A stretch of 64,000 nt of DNA from Halomonas binhaiensis (GTDB lineage Bacteria; Pseudomonadota; Gammaproteobacteria; Pseudomonadales; Halomonadaceae): assembly GCF_008329985.2 (NCBI RefSeq), contig NZ_CP038437.2:186001-250000 (forward strand), in the 5' to 3' direction. Each line of letters opens with the position of its first letter. Positions within the stretch are counted from its first letter, which is position 1. The notes under the pieces are model-generated. The model searched no databases, was not told the DNA's origin, and saw only the letters and a program-made list of their open reading frames with translations. The position numbers and the translations under genes are program-made. Positions 1 through 9,579 of this stretch are shown in pieces.

Positions 1-747
1 AGGGATGTCGGGCGGGCCACCGTGGTCGGCTTTCTTGGTGTACTGCTGTTGCTGGTGCTGGTCAATGTACTGTCCATGGGTGTCATGACCCAGGCTGAGC
101 TCGCAGGACTCAGCAATCCCTCCATGGCCGGAGTGCTGGAACGGGCCGTCGGACGATGGGGGGTAGTGCTGATCAGTATAGGGCTGATCATTTCTCTGAC
201 TGGGGCCCTGCTCTCCTGGACACTGCTGTGTGCCGAGATTCTGTATGTCAGTGCTCGCGATCACACCATGCCTGCCTTGCTCAGGAAGGAGAACCGCAAG
301 CAGGTACCAGCCAATGCATTATGGCTCTCCAATGGCCTGATCCAGATTTTCCTGATCATCACCCTGTTCAATGAGGCCACCTATCTCAACCTGTTCTATC
401 TCGCCACGGCGATGATCCTGTTGCCTTATTTCTGGTCGGCGGCTTATGCCTTGATGCTTTCTCTGCGTGGTGAGACCTATGAGGGGAAGCCCTATGAACG
501 CCAGAGGGATATGTTCATCGCACTGGTGGCCACTCTCTACGCCATCTGGCTGATTTATGCGGGAGGTGCCCAGTACGTTCTCCTGTCTGCCTTGCTTTAC
601 GCACCTGGTGCCTTGTTGTTCGCCAAAGCCAAGCGTGAACAGGGGGTTGCTGTATTCACCTATATCGAAAAACTGATCTTTCTCGGGGTGCTGCTCGGCG
701 CTGCCATGGCGATATATGGCCTGTATGCAGGCTTGCTGACACTTTAG
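1..747 (+). CDS. arcD: Arginine/ornithine antiporter, C-terminal part (5' end outside window)
   Basis: The reading frame is open from base 1 to a TAG stop at 745-747, so about 248 codons of the 3' end are visible. The product is almost entirely hydrophobic, with at least five membrane segments, and matches the second half of APA-superfamily basic amino acid antiporters. Such proteins swap external arginine for internal ornithine in the inner membrane. The assignment rests on this resemblance and on arginine deiminase starting 56 bases downstream, the classic arcD-arcA order. Promoter and start lie outside the window. A related lysine or agmatine exchanger cannot be excluded from the fragment alone. 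Confidence 0.85.
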   Translation, partial: RDVGRATVVGFLGVLLLLVLVNVLSMGVMTQAELAGLSNPSMAGVLERAVGRWGVVLISIGLIISLTGALLSWTLLCAEILYVSARDHTMPALLRKENRKQVPANALWLSNGLIQIFLIITLFNEATYLNLFYLATAMILLPYFWSAAYALMLSLRGETYEGKPYERQRDMFIALVATLYAIWLIYAGGAQYVLLSALLYAPGALLFAKAKREQGVAVFTYIEKLIFLGVLLGAAMAIYGLYAGLLTL

Positions 748-803
748 CAAGGCGCGAATTCACCAGCACTTCTTCCAACCACTACCACGCATCGGGGGCT
801 TTC

Positions 804-2078
804 ATGTCCGATAATCTGCCCAGGTCAGGCGACCAACCCAAGCTCGGTGTTCACTCTGAGGCAGGCAAGTTGCACAAGGTCATGGTCTGTTCTCCGGGAC
901 TGGCCCATCAGCGGCTCACGCCTAGCAACTGTGAAGATCTGCTGTTCGACGATGTGATCTGGGTCAATCAGGCCAAGCGCGATCATTTTGACTTCGTTAC
1001 CAAGATGCGCGAACGAGGGGTTGAAGTGCTGGAGATGCATAATCTGCTGACCGATGTAGTGCGCGATGGGGAAGCGTTGGCGTGGATTCTGGATCGCAAG
1101 ATCACGCCGAACCAAGTAGGTGTCGGTCTACAGTCTGAGCTGCGCAGTTGGCTGGAAGGGTTACCTCCACGTAACCTCGCCGAATTCTTGATCGGTGGTG
1201 TTTCCGGTTCCGACCTGGAAGGCACCCACAGCGGAGAGGTGGTCAATATGTATCGTGACTATCTCGGCCACTCCAGCTTTCTTCTTCCGCCGTTACCCAA
1301 TACTCAGTTCACTCGTGACACCACCTGCTGGATCTATGGCGGTGTCACGCTGAATCCTATGTACTGGCCGGCACGGCGTCACGAGACATTGCTCACTGCT
1401 GCTATTTATCGATTCCATCCGGAGTTTGCCAATGCGGACTTTCCAGTCTGGTTTGGTGATCCTGATACCGACCATGGACTGGCGACTCTGGAAGGTGGTG
1501 ATGTGATGCCTATTGGTCGAGGAGTGGTGTTGATTGGGATGGGAGAGCGCACATCGCGTCAAGCAATTGGCCAGCTGTGCCAGGCGCTGTTTCAGGCCGG
1601 GGAAGTCGGGCATGTCATAGTGGCCGGCCTTCCAAGGTCACGTGCCAGCATGCACCTGGATACGGTCTTCAGCTTTTGCGACTACGACCTGGTAACCATT
1701 TTTCCTGAGGTGGTAAAGGGCATCGCTGCCTTCAGCCTGCGCCCCGATGAGAGCAAACCTGGCGGTATCGATGTATGCCATGAACCTTGCGGGCTGTTGG
1801 ACACTGTTGCCAGGGCGCTTGGCTTGAAAGCGTTGCGGGTTGTCGAGACCGGAGGGGATAGCTTCGTCTCCGAACGTGAGCAGTGGGACGATGGCAACAA
1901 TGTACTGGCACTGGAGCCAGGTGTGGTAGTTGGCTATGACCGCAATACATCAACCAATACGTTACTGCGCAAGGCCGGCATCGAAGTCATCACCATCAAT
2001 TCCAGCGAACTGGGGCGTGGCCGTGGTGGAAGCCACTGCATGACCTGTCCGATCGTGCGTGCTCCAGTTGATTATTGA
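804..2078 (+). CDS. arcA: Arginine deiminase
   Basis: A 424-residue cytosolic enzyme that hydrolyses arginine to citrulline and ammonia, the first step of the arginine deiminase pathway. Family motifs are visible in order: FTRD near residue 170, EGGD near 230, HLDT near 275, and the C-terminal GGSHCMTCP with the nucleophilic cysteine at about residue 412. Length is close to the usual 406-418. The ATG is preceded by a G-rich stretch (ATCGGGGGC) that can serve as ribosome binding site. It follows arcD by 56 bases and is probably cotranscribed. The ornithine carbamoyltransferase (arcB) and carbamate kinase (arcC) genes that usually follow are not here; they could lie upstream of arcD. Confidence 0.97.
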   Translation: MSDNLPRSGDQPKLGVHSEAGKLHKVMVCSPGLAHQRLTPSNCEDLLFDDVIWVNQAKRDHFDFVTKMRERGVEVLEMHNLLTDVVRDGEALAWILDRKITPNQVGVGLQSELRSWLEGLPPRNLAEFLIGGVSGSDLEGTHSGEVVNMYRDYLGHSSFLLPPLPNTQFTRDTTCWIYGGVTLNPMYWPARRHETLLTAAIYRFHPEFANADFPVWFGDPDTDHGLATLEGGDVMPIGRGVVLIGMGERTSRQAIGQLCQALFQAGEVGHVIVAGLPRSRASMHLDTVFSFCDYDLVTIFPEVVKGIAAFSLRPDESKPGGIDVCHEPCGLLDTVARALGLKALRVVETGGDSFVSEREQWDDGNNVLALEPGVVVGYDRNTSTNTLLRKAGIEVITINSSELGRGRGGSHCMTCPIVRAPVDY

Positions 2079-2112
2079 ACACCAGACTTGGCACGGACTC
2101 AGGGGAGCCAGT

Positions 2113-2215
2113 TCATGATCGCTGCATGCGTTGGTATATGGTGGGCCTGGAGACGCCCAGAAGATGTGCGTCATGACGGATATTCCATGCTGAGAACCTG
2201 CCACTGAGGCGGCCC
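2113..2215 (-). pseudogene. Remnant of the HTH end of an AcoR-type sigma-54 activator
   Basis: About 30 codons on the minus strand read FSAWNIRHDAHLLGVSRPTIY and onwards to a stop at 2113-2115. They match the last helix-turn-helix of the intact activator at 7469-9487 (SAWNVSHVARQLGVSRPTIY). The two DNA stretches also align base by base over about 95 positions. Nothing recognisable as the rest of such a protein lies upstream of the fragment, where the sequence turns AT-rich. The fragment also stops six residues earlier than the intact copy. I read it as the surviving 3' end of a second, deleted copy. Confidence 0.75.
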
Positions 2216-2606
2216 TTTTTCTGGATCCGCATCAAGGTATTCAGAGCGGCTGGGTGGGAGAATTGCCATTGAGTGCTTTTTTCTTATTAAATTCTTCTTT
2301 CTTATTGAGTACAGTCTTCTTATTGCTTTCCTGCCTCTCTTGGTAAAGTGATTTATTGATTGTTTTTTCTCTTTCATCTCCCATTTTTACCCACCGTTTG
2401 TATATAAAAAGACAGAAAATTAAGGATTAATTTTCTGTTAATCATAGTGTCATGCTTTTGTCATGATTTCTGGCCTCATTTCCGACAATATATTAAAGAT
2501 TTTTGATAAAAAGATGATCCTTTCTTTACTTTCATAGAGAAGGGAGGCGCATTCATTGTGGTGATTTTTCTTGCAAGACCAGGACGACGAGAGAGGTAAT
2601 GTTTCA
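2216..2606. other. AT-rich spacer without recognisable gene
   Basis: Roughly 2270-2560 is markedly richer in A and T than its surroundings, with runs of T-rich and A-rich sequence and no convincing reading frame. It must hold the promoter of the downstream transporter gene. The low GC and the neighbouring regulator remnant suggest an old insertion or deletion boundary. A ribosome binding site GAGAGG at 2591-2596 lies ten bases before the chosen transporter start. Confidence 0.6.
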
Positions 2607-4100
2607 ATGCAGAGAAAATTATCTCCGCGGATTTCAGGTCATTCTTCTTTAGTGTGTCACCCACGAAGTCCCTGGCGCTCTTGGCAAACCATAAGTTCCA
2701 TCGTGCTCATGGGGTGCGGCGGGCTTGGCATTCTTTATGGGGTCGAAGGAATGCCAATGGCCGGTCGCTGGACCTTGATAGTGTTCTGTGCCGCGTTGAT
2801 CGCCTGGGTGAACCTTGATGTCTCGGACACCGCGGTTGCGCTATTGGCGGCACTGGCTCTGGTTGTGCCTGGCGTCGTCGATGAGAATCTTCTGTTCCAG
2901 AGCCTTGGTAATGACATTATCTGGTTGCTGATTGCCGCCTTCGTCATTGCCTCGGTGCTGAGCAGAAGTGGTATCGCAGGGCGGCTGGCATCACGATGCG
3001 TCGCTCGCTGCGGCAGGGTGTCGAGTGTCTTCTGGACCATCACCCTGGTCACCGCATCGACTGCCTTCCTGATCCCATCGACATCGGCGCGTGCCGCTAT
3101 CATGCTGCCGCTGTTCATGGCACTGGCGGAAGTCATAGGCAGGCCCCGTGTGACACGGGCGCTTTCCTTGCTGTTTCCAAGCGTGATCCTGCTGTCCGCC
3201 GGGGCTTCCTTGACCGGAGCCGGCGCTCACCTCGTTGCCATGGACTTCATGGCGAAATTCTCCCACGAGGAGATAGGGTTCGTGCGCTGGGCCATGCTTG
3301 CGGGTCCTTTTGCGCTACTCACCAGCCTGATTTCCTGTGCCCTGATCCAGTGGTTGTTCCTTTCGCGTGAAGACCGCAGCGCACCGCTGGGTGAACTCGC
3401 GATTCCCGGGCCCGCAGCATCTGCCAGCACACCTGCAGTGATCGCCATCATGGTGCTGACCATTGGTCTGTGGATCACCAGCCCGTTGCATGGTCAGAGC
3501 ATGGCCATTATTGCGCTGGTCAGTGCTCTGGCGCTGTCGACCCCGGCGGTATCCGGCGTGTCTCTCAAGACGGCGCTCAAGGATGTGGAATGGGGGCTGT
3601 TACTGTTCATGGCATCGACCTTGATGCTTGGCCAGGCCCTGATGACTTCCGGCGCCATCACTTATATCACCGAGCATGTCCTTGCGCGGATGCTGACGGG
3701 GCCACAAAGGCCAGCAGCCTGGCTGGTGATTACGCTCACGGCCTTGATTGCCAGCCTGGCTCACCTGCTGATTACATCGCGTACGGCTCGGGCCAGTGTG
3801 CTCATTCCTGCAGTAGCGTTTCCGCTTGCCGCGACGGGAGTCAACCCGGTGACGCTGATGCTGGTCATCACACTCGGAACCGGCTTCTGCCAGACATTAC
3901 CGGTATCCGCCAAACCCGTTGCTCTGTTCAGTTCAGCGGTAGAAGGAGGGTTCGAAAAGCCTGACCTGCTACGGCTGGCGACCATCCTGCTGCCCATCTT
4001 CATGGGGTTGTTGATTGTCCTGGCCATCTTCATCTGGCCTCTCCTCGGACTACCTGTCGATAGCGACTGGATGGGGCCTGTCTCCATGGAAAACCGATAA
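2607..4100 (+). CDS. SLC13/DASS-type anion permease
   Basis: A 497-residue inner membrane protein with about eleven hydrophobic segments. It carries features of the divalent anion:sodium symporter superfamily: an SLGNDIIWLLIAAF-type helix near residue 110 and a FLIPSTSARAAIMLPLF motif near 160, with a second similar repeat (LLITSRTARASVLIPA) near 390. Substrates in the family are dicarboxylates, sulfate or similar anions. The next gene, 21 bases downstream, is glycerate kinase, so uptake of glycerate or a related hydroxy acid is a reasonable inference. I start at the ATG at 2607 because GAGAGG lies ten bases upstream; an in-frame TTG at 2571 has no such support. Confidence 0.85.
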   Translation: MQRKLSPRISGHSSLVCHPRSPWRSWQTISSIVLMGCGGLGILYGVEGMPMAGRWTLIVFCAALIAWVNLDVSDTAVALLAALALVVPGVVDENLLFQSLGNDIIWLLIAAFVIASVLSRSGIAGRLASRCVARCGRVSSVFWTITLVTASTAFLIPSTSARAAIMLPLFMALAEVIGRPRVTRALSLLFPSVILLSAGASLTGAGAHLVAMDFMAKFSHEEIGFVRWAMLAGPFALLTSLISCALIQWLFLSREDRSAPLGELAIPGPAASASTPAVIAIMVLTIGLWITSPLHGQSMAIIALVSALALSTPAVSGVSLKTALKDVEWGLLLFMASTLMLGQALMTSGAITYITEHVLARMLTGPQRPAAWLVITLTALIASLAHLLITSRTARASVLIPAVAFPLAATGVNPVTLMLVITLGTGFCQTLPVSAKPVALFSSAVEGGFEKPDLLRLATILLPIFMGLLIVLAIFIWPLLGLPVDSDWMGPVSMENR

Positions 4101-4121
4101 CTCAAGGATAAGAGGTCCGTC

Positions 4122-5393
4122 ATGTCGATAACGGTTCTGGTTGCGCCTTCCGGGTTCAAGGAAAGTCTGTCAGCCGCCCAGGTAGCCGACTGCATTGCCA
4201 CAGGGTTGCTGCGTGCCATGCCTGAAGCGCACATTCTCAAGGCACCAATGGCCGATGGGGGAGAGGGCTTTGTCGAGACGCTGGTGTCTGCTGTGGGAGG
4301 AACACTGCACCCTGCTGTGGTCACTGGCCCGATAGGAAAGCCCGTGGATGCCTTTTTTGGTCTCCTCGAAGGCCAGGATATGCCCACTGCTGTGATTGAG
4401 ATGGCCGCGGCCGCAGGGCTTCGGCTGGTACCCCGCGATCGCCGTAATCCATGTCTCACGACCAGCCATGGCGTCGGAGAACTGATCTGCGCAGCGCTGG
4501 ATGCCGGAGCGAAGCGTATTCTGCTGGGCTGTGGTGACAGTGGTGTCAATGATGCCGGTGCCGGTATGGCAGAGGCTCTGGGGGTGCGGTTTCTCGACAT
4601 GCAGGGGCGCCCCCTGGCGCGCGGAGGAGCCGCACTTTGCCAGCTTGCCCGAATCGACATGTCGAGGCTTGATCCGCGCCTGGCCAATGTACGTCTGGAT
4701 GCCGCCGTCAACTGGCATAACCATCTGCTTGGGCCCAAGGGCGTGGCGAGAGTCTTTGGCCCTCAGAAGGGGGCCACGCCGGAGCAGGTCGTCATCCTGG
4801 AACAGGCGATGGAGAATTACGCTAGAGTCATTGCACAGACAACAGGGATCGAGGTCGGTCATGCCCAGGGAGCAGGGGCCTCCGGTGGATTGGGAGCAGG
4901 CTTCATGGGGCTTCTCAAGGGGCGGCTGTACCCGCGTTACGATATCGTGATGCAGTATCTCGACCTCGATCGGCTGATGGCTCAGGCGGATCTGGTGATT
5001 ACCGCCGAAGGCAGCCTGGATGGCCAGACCCCTTTCGGCAAGGTGCCTGCCGAGGTGGCACGGCGAGCCAAACAGCGGAAACTACCGGTCATTGCCCTGG
5101 CGGGTACCATCGGCAAAGGTGTGGCGCTGAACTTTGAGCATGGCATTGATGCCTTTTCCTGCATTCTCAAACGCCCCTGTACGTTGGATGAGGCGATCGA
5201 CAATGCCGCCAAACTGCTGACCAGGGCCACCGAAGACGCCGTGAGGCTGGTCGATGTCGGCATGCGTCTGGCAGGCCCCGCCATCTTGGAGGGGCCGCCA
5301 TACCCGCTCAGCGTCTCTCCGCCGCGAGATATGGACACGTCACTGGCAGGTTTTCAGCACGTCCCGCTGTGCTTGGGCAATGGTCGACGATAA
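4122..5393 (+). CDS. Glycerate 2-kinase (GlxK/GarK family)
   Basis: A 423-residue kinase phosphorylating D-glycerate to 2-phosphoglycerate, feeding glyoxylate or glycerate into lower glycolysis. The N-terminus (APSGFKESLSA) and the motifs MADGGEGF near residue 43, GCGDSGVNDAGAGMAEALG near 137 and TAEGSLDGQT near 295 are those of the class. An AAGAGG element precedes the ATG. The family is usually near 380 residues; this copy has a C-terminal extension of about 40 residues without recognised motif, ending next to a short tandem repeat. It probably forms an operon with the upstream SLC13 permease. Confidence 0.95.
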   Translation: MSITVLVAPSGFKESLSAAQVADCIATGLLRAMPEAHILKAPMADGGEGFVETLVSAVGGTLHPAVVTGPIGKPVDAFFGLLEGQDMPTAVIEMAAAAGLRLVPRDRRNPCLTTSHGVGELICAALDAGAKRILLGCGDSGVNDAGAGMAEALGVRFLDMQGRPLARGGAALCQLARIDMSRLDPRLANVRLDAAVNWHNHLLGPKGVARVFGPQKGATPEQVVILEQAMENYARVIAQTTGIEVGHAQGAGASGGLGAGFMGLLKGRLYPRYDIVMQYLDLDRLMAQADLVITAEGSLDGQTPFGKVPAEVARRAKQRKLPVIALAGTIGKGVALNFEHGIDAFSCILKRPCTLDEAIDNAAKLLTRATEDAVRLVDVGMRLAGPAILEGPPYPLSVSPPRDMDTSLAGFQHVPLCLGNGRR

Positions 5394-5420
5394 CAGGCAG
5401 TGGTCGACGATGACAGAGAG
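5381..5420 (+). repeat. 20-bp tandem duplication over the glycerate kinase stop
   Basis: Two adjacent 20-base units starting TGGTCGACGA (5381-5400 and 5401-5420) match at 17 of 20 positions. The stop codon of the glycerate kinase gene falls in the first unit. This is one of many short tandem duplications in the window. Confidence 0.8.
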
Positions 5421-5469
5421 TGGCGTCGTTGATAGAGGTTTTCCATCAGGGCGATATCTCGACCGGTCC

Positions 5470-5500
5470 TTGACCTCAAGTTAACTTGAGGAAATATCGT
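5470..5500 (+). promoter_or_regulatory. SoxR box within a 19-bp-spaced promoter
   Basis: CCTCAAGTTAACTTGAGG at 5474-5491 is a perfect 18-bp palindrome identical to the core of the SoxR operator of the Escherichia coli soxS promoter. It sits between a -35 element TTGACC (5470-5475) and a -10-like TATCGT (5495-5500) separated by 19 bases, the over-long spacing typical of MerR-family-activated promoters. The start codon of the ABC transporter follows 37 bases later. SoxR carries a [2Fe-2S] cluster and switches on such promoters on contact with redox-cycling compounds. No soxR gene is present in the window. Confidence 0.92.
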
Positions 5501-5536
5501 GCGTGAACACATGGCTCAATGCTGGAGAGCGTCAAT

Positions 5537-7429
5537 ATGTTCCGTTTCTTCGAGAACCTGGTGAATCCTTATCCCGAGGGCGAACCGCAGATTCCACCAC
5601 GAGATCTGCTGCCCTTCATCATTCACTTCTCCCGCCCGGTAGCCGGGCTGCTGGTGGCGATGTCCCTGGCTACGGCGTTGGTCTCGGCTGCTGAAGTGGC
5701 GTTCTTCCATTACATGGGAGAGTTGGTCGACTGGCTTGCCAGTGCCGAGCGTGAGGGATTCATCGCCGAGCATGGCATGCGCCTGGTGGGTATGGGACTG
5801 CTGGTGGTGCTGGGCCTGCCGTTGCTGGTGCTGCTGCAATCATTGCTGACGCATCAGGGCATCTTCGGCAACTATCCGATGTTGGGTCGCTGGTTATCAC
5901 ACCAGCATATGCTGCGTCAGAGCATGTCCTTCTTTCAGGATGAGTTTGCTGGCCGTGTGTCTCAGAAGGTCATGCAGACGGCGCTGGCCATCCGCGAGAC
6001 GGTCATGAAACTGATGGACCTGCTGGTCTACGTGGCCGTCTATTTCACGGGGGCCATGCTGTTGCTGGGCAGTGCCGAGCCTTGGTTGATGGCCCCGCTG
6101 GTGCTGTGGCTGGTGGGCTATATCGGCATCATGAGGGTCTTTGTACCGCGGCTGCGGGACGTTTCGATGGCCCAGGCGGACGCCCGGGCGCGGATGACCG
6201 GCCGTGTCGTGGACAGCTACAGCAATATCCAGACCATCAAGCTGTTCGCCGATACCCGCCGCGAGCAGGCGTATGCCCGCGACGCCATGGAGGCATTCAT
6301 GGTCACGGTACATCGTCAGATGCGCCTGGCGACCCAATTGTCGGTGAGCCTGACGCTGCTCAACTCATTGTTGCTGGTTGGCATCGCCGCCATGGCGGTA
6401 GGTGCCTGGTATCTGGAAGCGGTCTCCCTGGGCGTGATTGCGGTGGCTATTGGCCTGGTGATGCGTATTCGTTTCATGTCCGACTGGATTCTGTGGGAAG
6501 TGGCCAGTCTGTTCGAGAACATCGGCACCGTACAGGATGGCATCAATACCATTGCCCGCACGCCAGCGGTGCTGGATGCGCCAGACGCTGGCGAACTGGT
6601 CGTGACGCAGGGCGAGATTCGTTTCGAGGCCCTGCGTTTTGGCTATGACCTGCCGAGTGGTCAGGCAAGGCTGGTCTTCGATGGATTGGATCTGGCCATT
6701 GCGCCGGGGGAGAAGGTGGGTGTCATCGGTCGCTCTGGTGCCGGCAAGTCGACACTGGCCAATCTGCTGCTGCGCTTTCATGACCTGGAAGGAGGCACCA
6801 TTCGTATCGATGGCCAGGATATTGCCGCTGTCACTCAGGAGTCATTGCGGCATAGCATCGGCATGGTCACCCAGGACACCTCTCTGCTGCACCGTTCGGT
6901 ACGCGACAACATTCGTTATGGCAGCCCGGAGGCGAGTGAGGAAGCTATCTGGTGGGCCGTGCGTCAAGCGCACGCTGACAGCTTCCTGGAGGATCTGGTC
7001 GATCCTCGCGGGCGGCGCGGTCTGGATGCCCATGTCGGTGAGCGTGGCGTCAAGTTATCGGGTGGCCAACGGCAACGCATTGCCATTGCTCGTGTGCTGC
7101 TCAAGAATGCGCCGATTCTGGTGCTCGATGAGGCGACCTCAGCATTGGATTCAGAAGTGGAAGCCGCTATCCAGGAGCAGCTCTATGCCCTGATGGAAGG
7201 CAAGACGGTCATTGCCATTGCCCATCGCTTATCCACCATTGCCATGCTCGATCGTCTGGTCGTGATTGATGAAGGACGCATTATCGAGAGTGGTAGCCAT
7301 GAGCAGTTATTGGCCCGGGATGGCCTGTATGCGGCCTTGTGGCGGCGGCAGTCTGGCGGCTTTCTCGGTGTCGAGGCAGAGGGTGAGCCGGATGAGACAC
7401 CTCCCCACGAGGCGGTGGTGGCATCATGA
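5537..7429 (+). CDS. SoxR-controlled ABC exporter, fused membrane and ATPase domains
   Basis: A 630-residue half-transporter of the ABCB/MsbA type. About six membrane helices fill residues 25-320, followed by a nucleotide-binding domain with Walker A GRSGAGKST near 395, Q-loop VTQDTS, signature LSGGQRQR near 505 and Walker B ILVLDEATSALD near 525. It should act as a homodimer exporting a lipid, drug or metabolite across the inner membrane. I use the ATG at 5537 because GGAGAG lies eight bases before it; an ATG at 5519 lacks a site. The SoxR box just upstream implies induction by redox-active compounds, so the cargo may be one of these. The next gene is convergent. Confidence 0.93.
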   Translation: MFRFFENLVNPYPEGEPQIPPRDLLPFIIHFSRPVAGLLVAMSLATALVSAAEVAFFHYMGELVDWLASAEREGFIAEHGMRLVGMGLLVVLGLPLLVLLQSLLTHQGIFGNYPMLGRWLSHQHMLRQSMSFFQDEFAGRVSQKVMQTALAIRETVMKLMDLLVYVAVYFTGAMLLLGSAEPWLMAPLVLWLVGYIGIMRVFVPRLRDVSMAQADARARMTGRVVDSYSNIQTIKLFADTRREQAYARDAMEAFMVTVHRQMRLATQLSVSLTLLNSLLLVGIAAMAVGAWYLEAVSLGVIAVAIGLVMRIRFMSDWILWEVASLFENIGTVQDGINTIARTPAVLDAPDAGELVVTQGEIRFEALRFGYDLPSGQARLVFDGLDLAIAPGEKVGVIGRSGAGKSTLANLLLRFHDLEGGTIRIDGQDIAAVTQESLRHSIGMVTQDTSLLHRSVRDNIRYGSPEASEEAIWWAVRQAHADSFLEDLVDPRGRRGLDAHVGERGVKLSGGQRQRIAIARVLLKNAPILVLDEATSALDSEVEAAIQEQLYALMEGKTVIAIAHRLSTIAMLDRLVVIDEGRIIESGSHEQLLARDGLYAALWRRQSGGFLGVEAEGEPDETPPHEAVVAS

Positions 7430-7468
7430 GCCGGTGGTCTGAATGCCTTGCCAGGTGGCTGTTGCCGG

Positions 7469-9487
7469 TCATGTCATCTGGCGCTGGTTAGGGGGAACCA
7501 GCCCATGGCGGCGCATGCGTCGGTATATGGTGGGCCGGGAGACGCCCAATTGGCGTGCGACATGACTGACATTCCAGGCCGAGCGCTGCAGGAGTTCCAG
7601 AAGGTCGCGACCATCTGCCTGGGCCTTTGGCTGACCCATGGTAGACGCATAGGGAGTGGTGCTGGTGGAAGCTCTTGTCGATAGCGTGACAGGCAGACGG
7701 TTGCACTGACACTCTTCCGGCAAGTCATGCAAGGTGATTTCCTCGCCTTCTGCCGTGGCCAACGCGAAGGACAGGGCATTCTTGAGTTGGCGGATATTGC
7801 CAGGCCAGTCATAGGTCAGCAGTGCGCTCATGGCATCGGCACGTAGATGAATGCCTTGATCGCGTTCTTTCAGCAAGGCGTCGTAGACACCACGAATCAC
7901 ATATTGGCGATCGACCCGCTCGCGCAGCGCCGGCAACTTCAGTTGGGCGCCGTTGAGCCGGTAGTAGAGATCTTCGCGAAAATGACCTGAACGGATCAGT
8001 TCGCTCATGTCCCGATGCGTCGCAGTAATGACTCGGATGTCGACCTTCACTGGGGTGTCGGCACCCAGTGGCATCACTTCCCGTTCGGCCAGGACTCGCA
8101 GCAGGCGAGTCTGCAGCGAGAGTGGCATATCGCCGATTTCATCGAGAAACAGCGTGCCTCCGTGGGCCTGCTGGATCAGGCCGCGCATTCCCTTGCGCTG
8201 TCCTCCCGTAAAGGCTCCTGGCAGGTAACCGAAAAGTTCGCTCTCGATCAGGGATTCCGGAATGGCGGCACAATTCACTGCCACGAAGGGGCCATTGGCG
8301 CGCTTGCCGCTGTCGTGCAGTGCCCGGGCCAGCACCTCCTTGCCCGTGCCTGTCTCCCCGGTGATCAAAACACTCACGTCTTCATTACGCAGGCGGCGCG
8401 ATAGCTTGATCACGCGGCGCATCATCGGATCATCCGAGGCCAGGCGATCCAGCGCGGGAACGGGGTCGGGAGACTCCTTCTGCTCATGCGAAGCCAGGTG
8501 GCGACCACGTGGTTCGACCAGGGTGACAAAGCAGGTTATCTCGTTGGCCCGCACACGGAAGGCCCGGATCTGGTCTTCGTGGGAAGTCAGGATACTCAGC
8601 AGGTCCCCGATCTCGGCATCGAATAGCTGAGTGGCCTTGAGGCTGCTGTCGTCAGACCAGGATGGCCAGCGCAGCAGGTGTTTTTCGATCAGGGCACGGC
8701 CATTGCCATTGGCGGCGATGATGCGTCCGTCCTCTTCCATGGCGATCAATCCGCGGCCATTGAAGTGCACCAGTTCCCGTGTCGTGTCGAAACGCAGAAT
8801 CAGGCAGTTGCGATAGCGGTGCAGGAAATAGGCATCCTCGATCATCCGTGAATAGAGGTTCACCAACGCCAGAGCAAAGGTCTGGCTGTCCTGGGAACGA
8901 GGCGACTGCAGGGCGGAAATATCCAGCACGGCCATCATCTGTCCCTGGGGATCGGTGATCGGTGCTGCCGTGCAGGTCAGGCTGATATGCGTTGCATCGA
9001 AATGTTCAGCGTGGTGGCAGGTAATGGCCTGCCCATCATGCAGGCAAGTCCCTACCGCACAAGTGCCGGCGTAACGTTCGTTCCAGTCTGCGCCCAGATA
9101 GAGGCCAGCCTGGCGTAGCGCCTGATCATGCTGTCCCCGGAAGTCCACCGTGATGCCGCGCGGGTCAGTCAACAGCAGCACATAACCCAATTGAGCGATC
9201 TGGCCATAGAGCTGGTCGACACCGGCCCGGGCCACGTGCAACAGCTCATCTATGGGTTCCTGGTGATCACGCAGGGCCTGCTGGGTCAGCACCCGAACCG
9301 GGCGAGGGCAGCCAGGATCCAGTTGATACTCGCCGACACAGCGTTGCCATGAGCGATGAATCACCTCGCGGTAGGTGCCAAGGCCGATGTCGTGGCCTTC
9401 ACTAAGACGGATCAGGTTACTGATATGCTGGCGTTGCTCGATGCGCAGGGCCATGTCTGCCTCCGCTTGGCCTGCTTCGCTCTTCAT
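7469..9487 (-). CDS. AcoR-type sigma-54 dependent activator
   Basis: A 672-residue enhancer-binding protein. An N-terminal GAF-like sensor region (about 60-210) is followed by a PAS-like stretch (about 235-300), the AAA+ domain with Walker A GETGTGKE near 385 and Walker B GGTLFLDEIG near 455, and a Fis-type helix-turn-helix at the end (SAWNVSHVARQLGVSRPTIYRRM). The sigma-54 contact loop reads GAFTGG rather than the canonical GAFTGA. It is divergent from the monooxygenase-dehydrogenase pair at 9788-12735, whose spacer carries a -24/-12 promoter and inverted repeats, so it most likely activates them. AcoR relatives sense acetoin, alcohols or ketones; the effector here is unknown. Confidence 0.93.
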   Translation of the reverse strand: MKSEAGQAEADMALRIEQRQHISNLIRLSEGHDIGLGTYREVIHRSWQRCVGEYQLDPGCPRPVRVLTQQALRDHQEPIDELLHVARAGVDQLYGQIAQLGYVLLLTDPRGITVDFRGQHDQALRQAGLYLGADWNERYAGTCAVGTCLHDGQAITCHHAEHFDATHISLTCTAAPITDPQGQMMAVLDISALQSPRSQDSQTFALALVNLYSRMIEDAYFLHRYRNCLILRFDTTRELVHFNGRGLIAMEEDGRIIAANGNGRALIEKHLLRWPSWSDDSSLKATQLFDAEIGDLLSILTSHEDQIRAFRVRANEITCFVTLVEPRGRHLASHEQKESPDPVPALDRLASDDPMMRRVIKLSRRLRNEDVSVLITGETGTGKEVLARALHDSGKRANGPFVAVNCAAIPESLIESELFGYLPGAFTGGQRKGMRGLIQQAHGGTLFLDEIGDMPLSLQTRLLRVLAEREVMPLGADTPVKVDIRVITATHRDMSELIRSGHFREDLYYRLNGAQLKLPALRERVDRQYVIRGVYDALLKERDQGIHLRADAMSALLTYDWPGNIRQLKNALSFALATAEGEEITLHDLPEECQCNRLPVTLSTRASTSTTPYASTMGQPKAQADGRDLLELLQRSAWNVSHVARQLGVSRPTIYRRMRRHGLVPPNQRQMT

Positions 9488-9579
9488 GAACGGCGGCCTG
9501 TTTGTTATCTGGCGACAAGTTTCATCCTAAGTTGCCGTCAGTGGGAGTCAATGACATGGGTGTTCACCCTTGGTCGGGG

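Noticed and set aside
5519..5537. Upstream ATG as start of the ABC exporter
   Set aside because: No ribosome binding site before 5519, whereas GGAGAG is well placed before the ATG at 5537.
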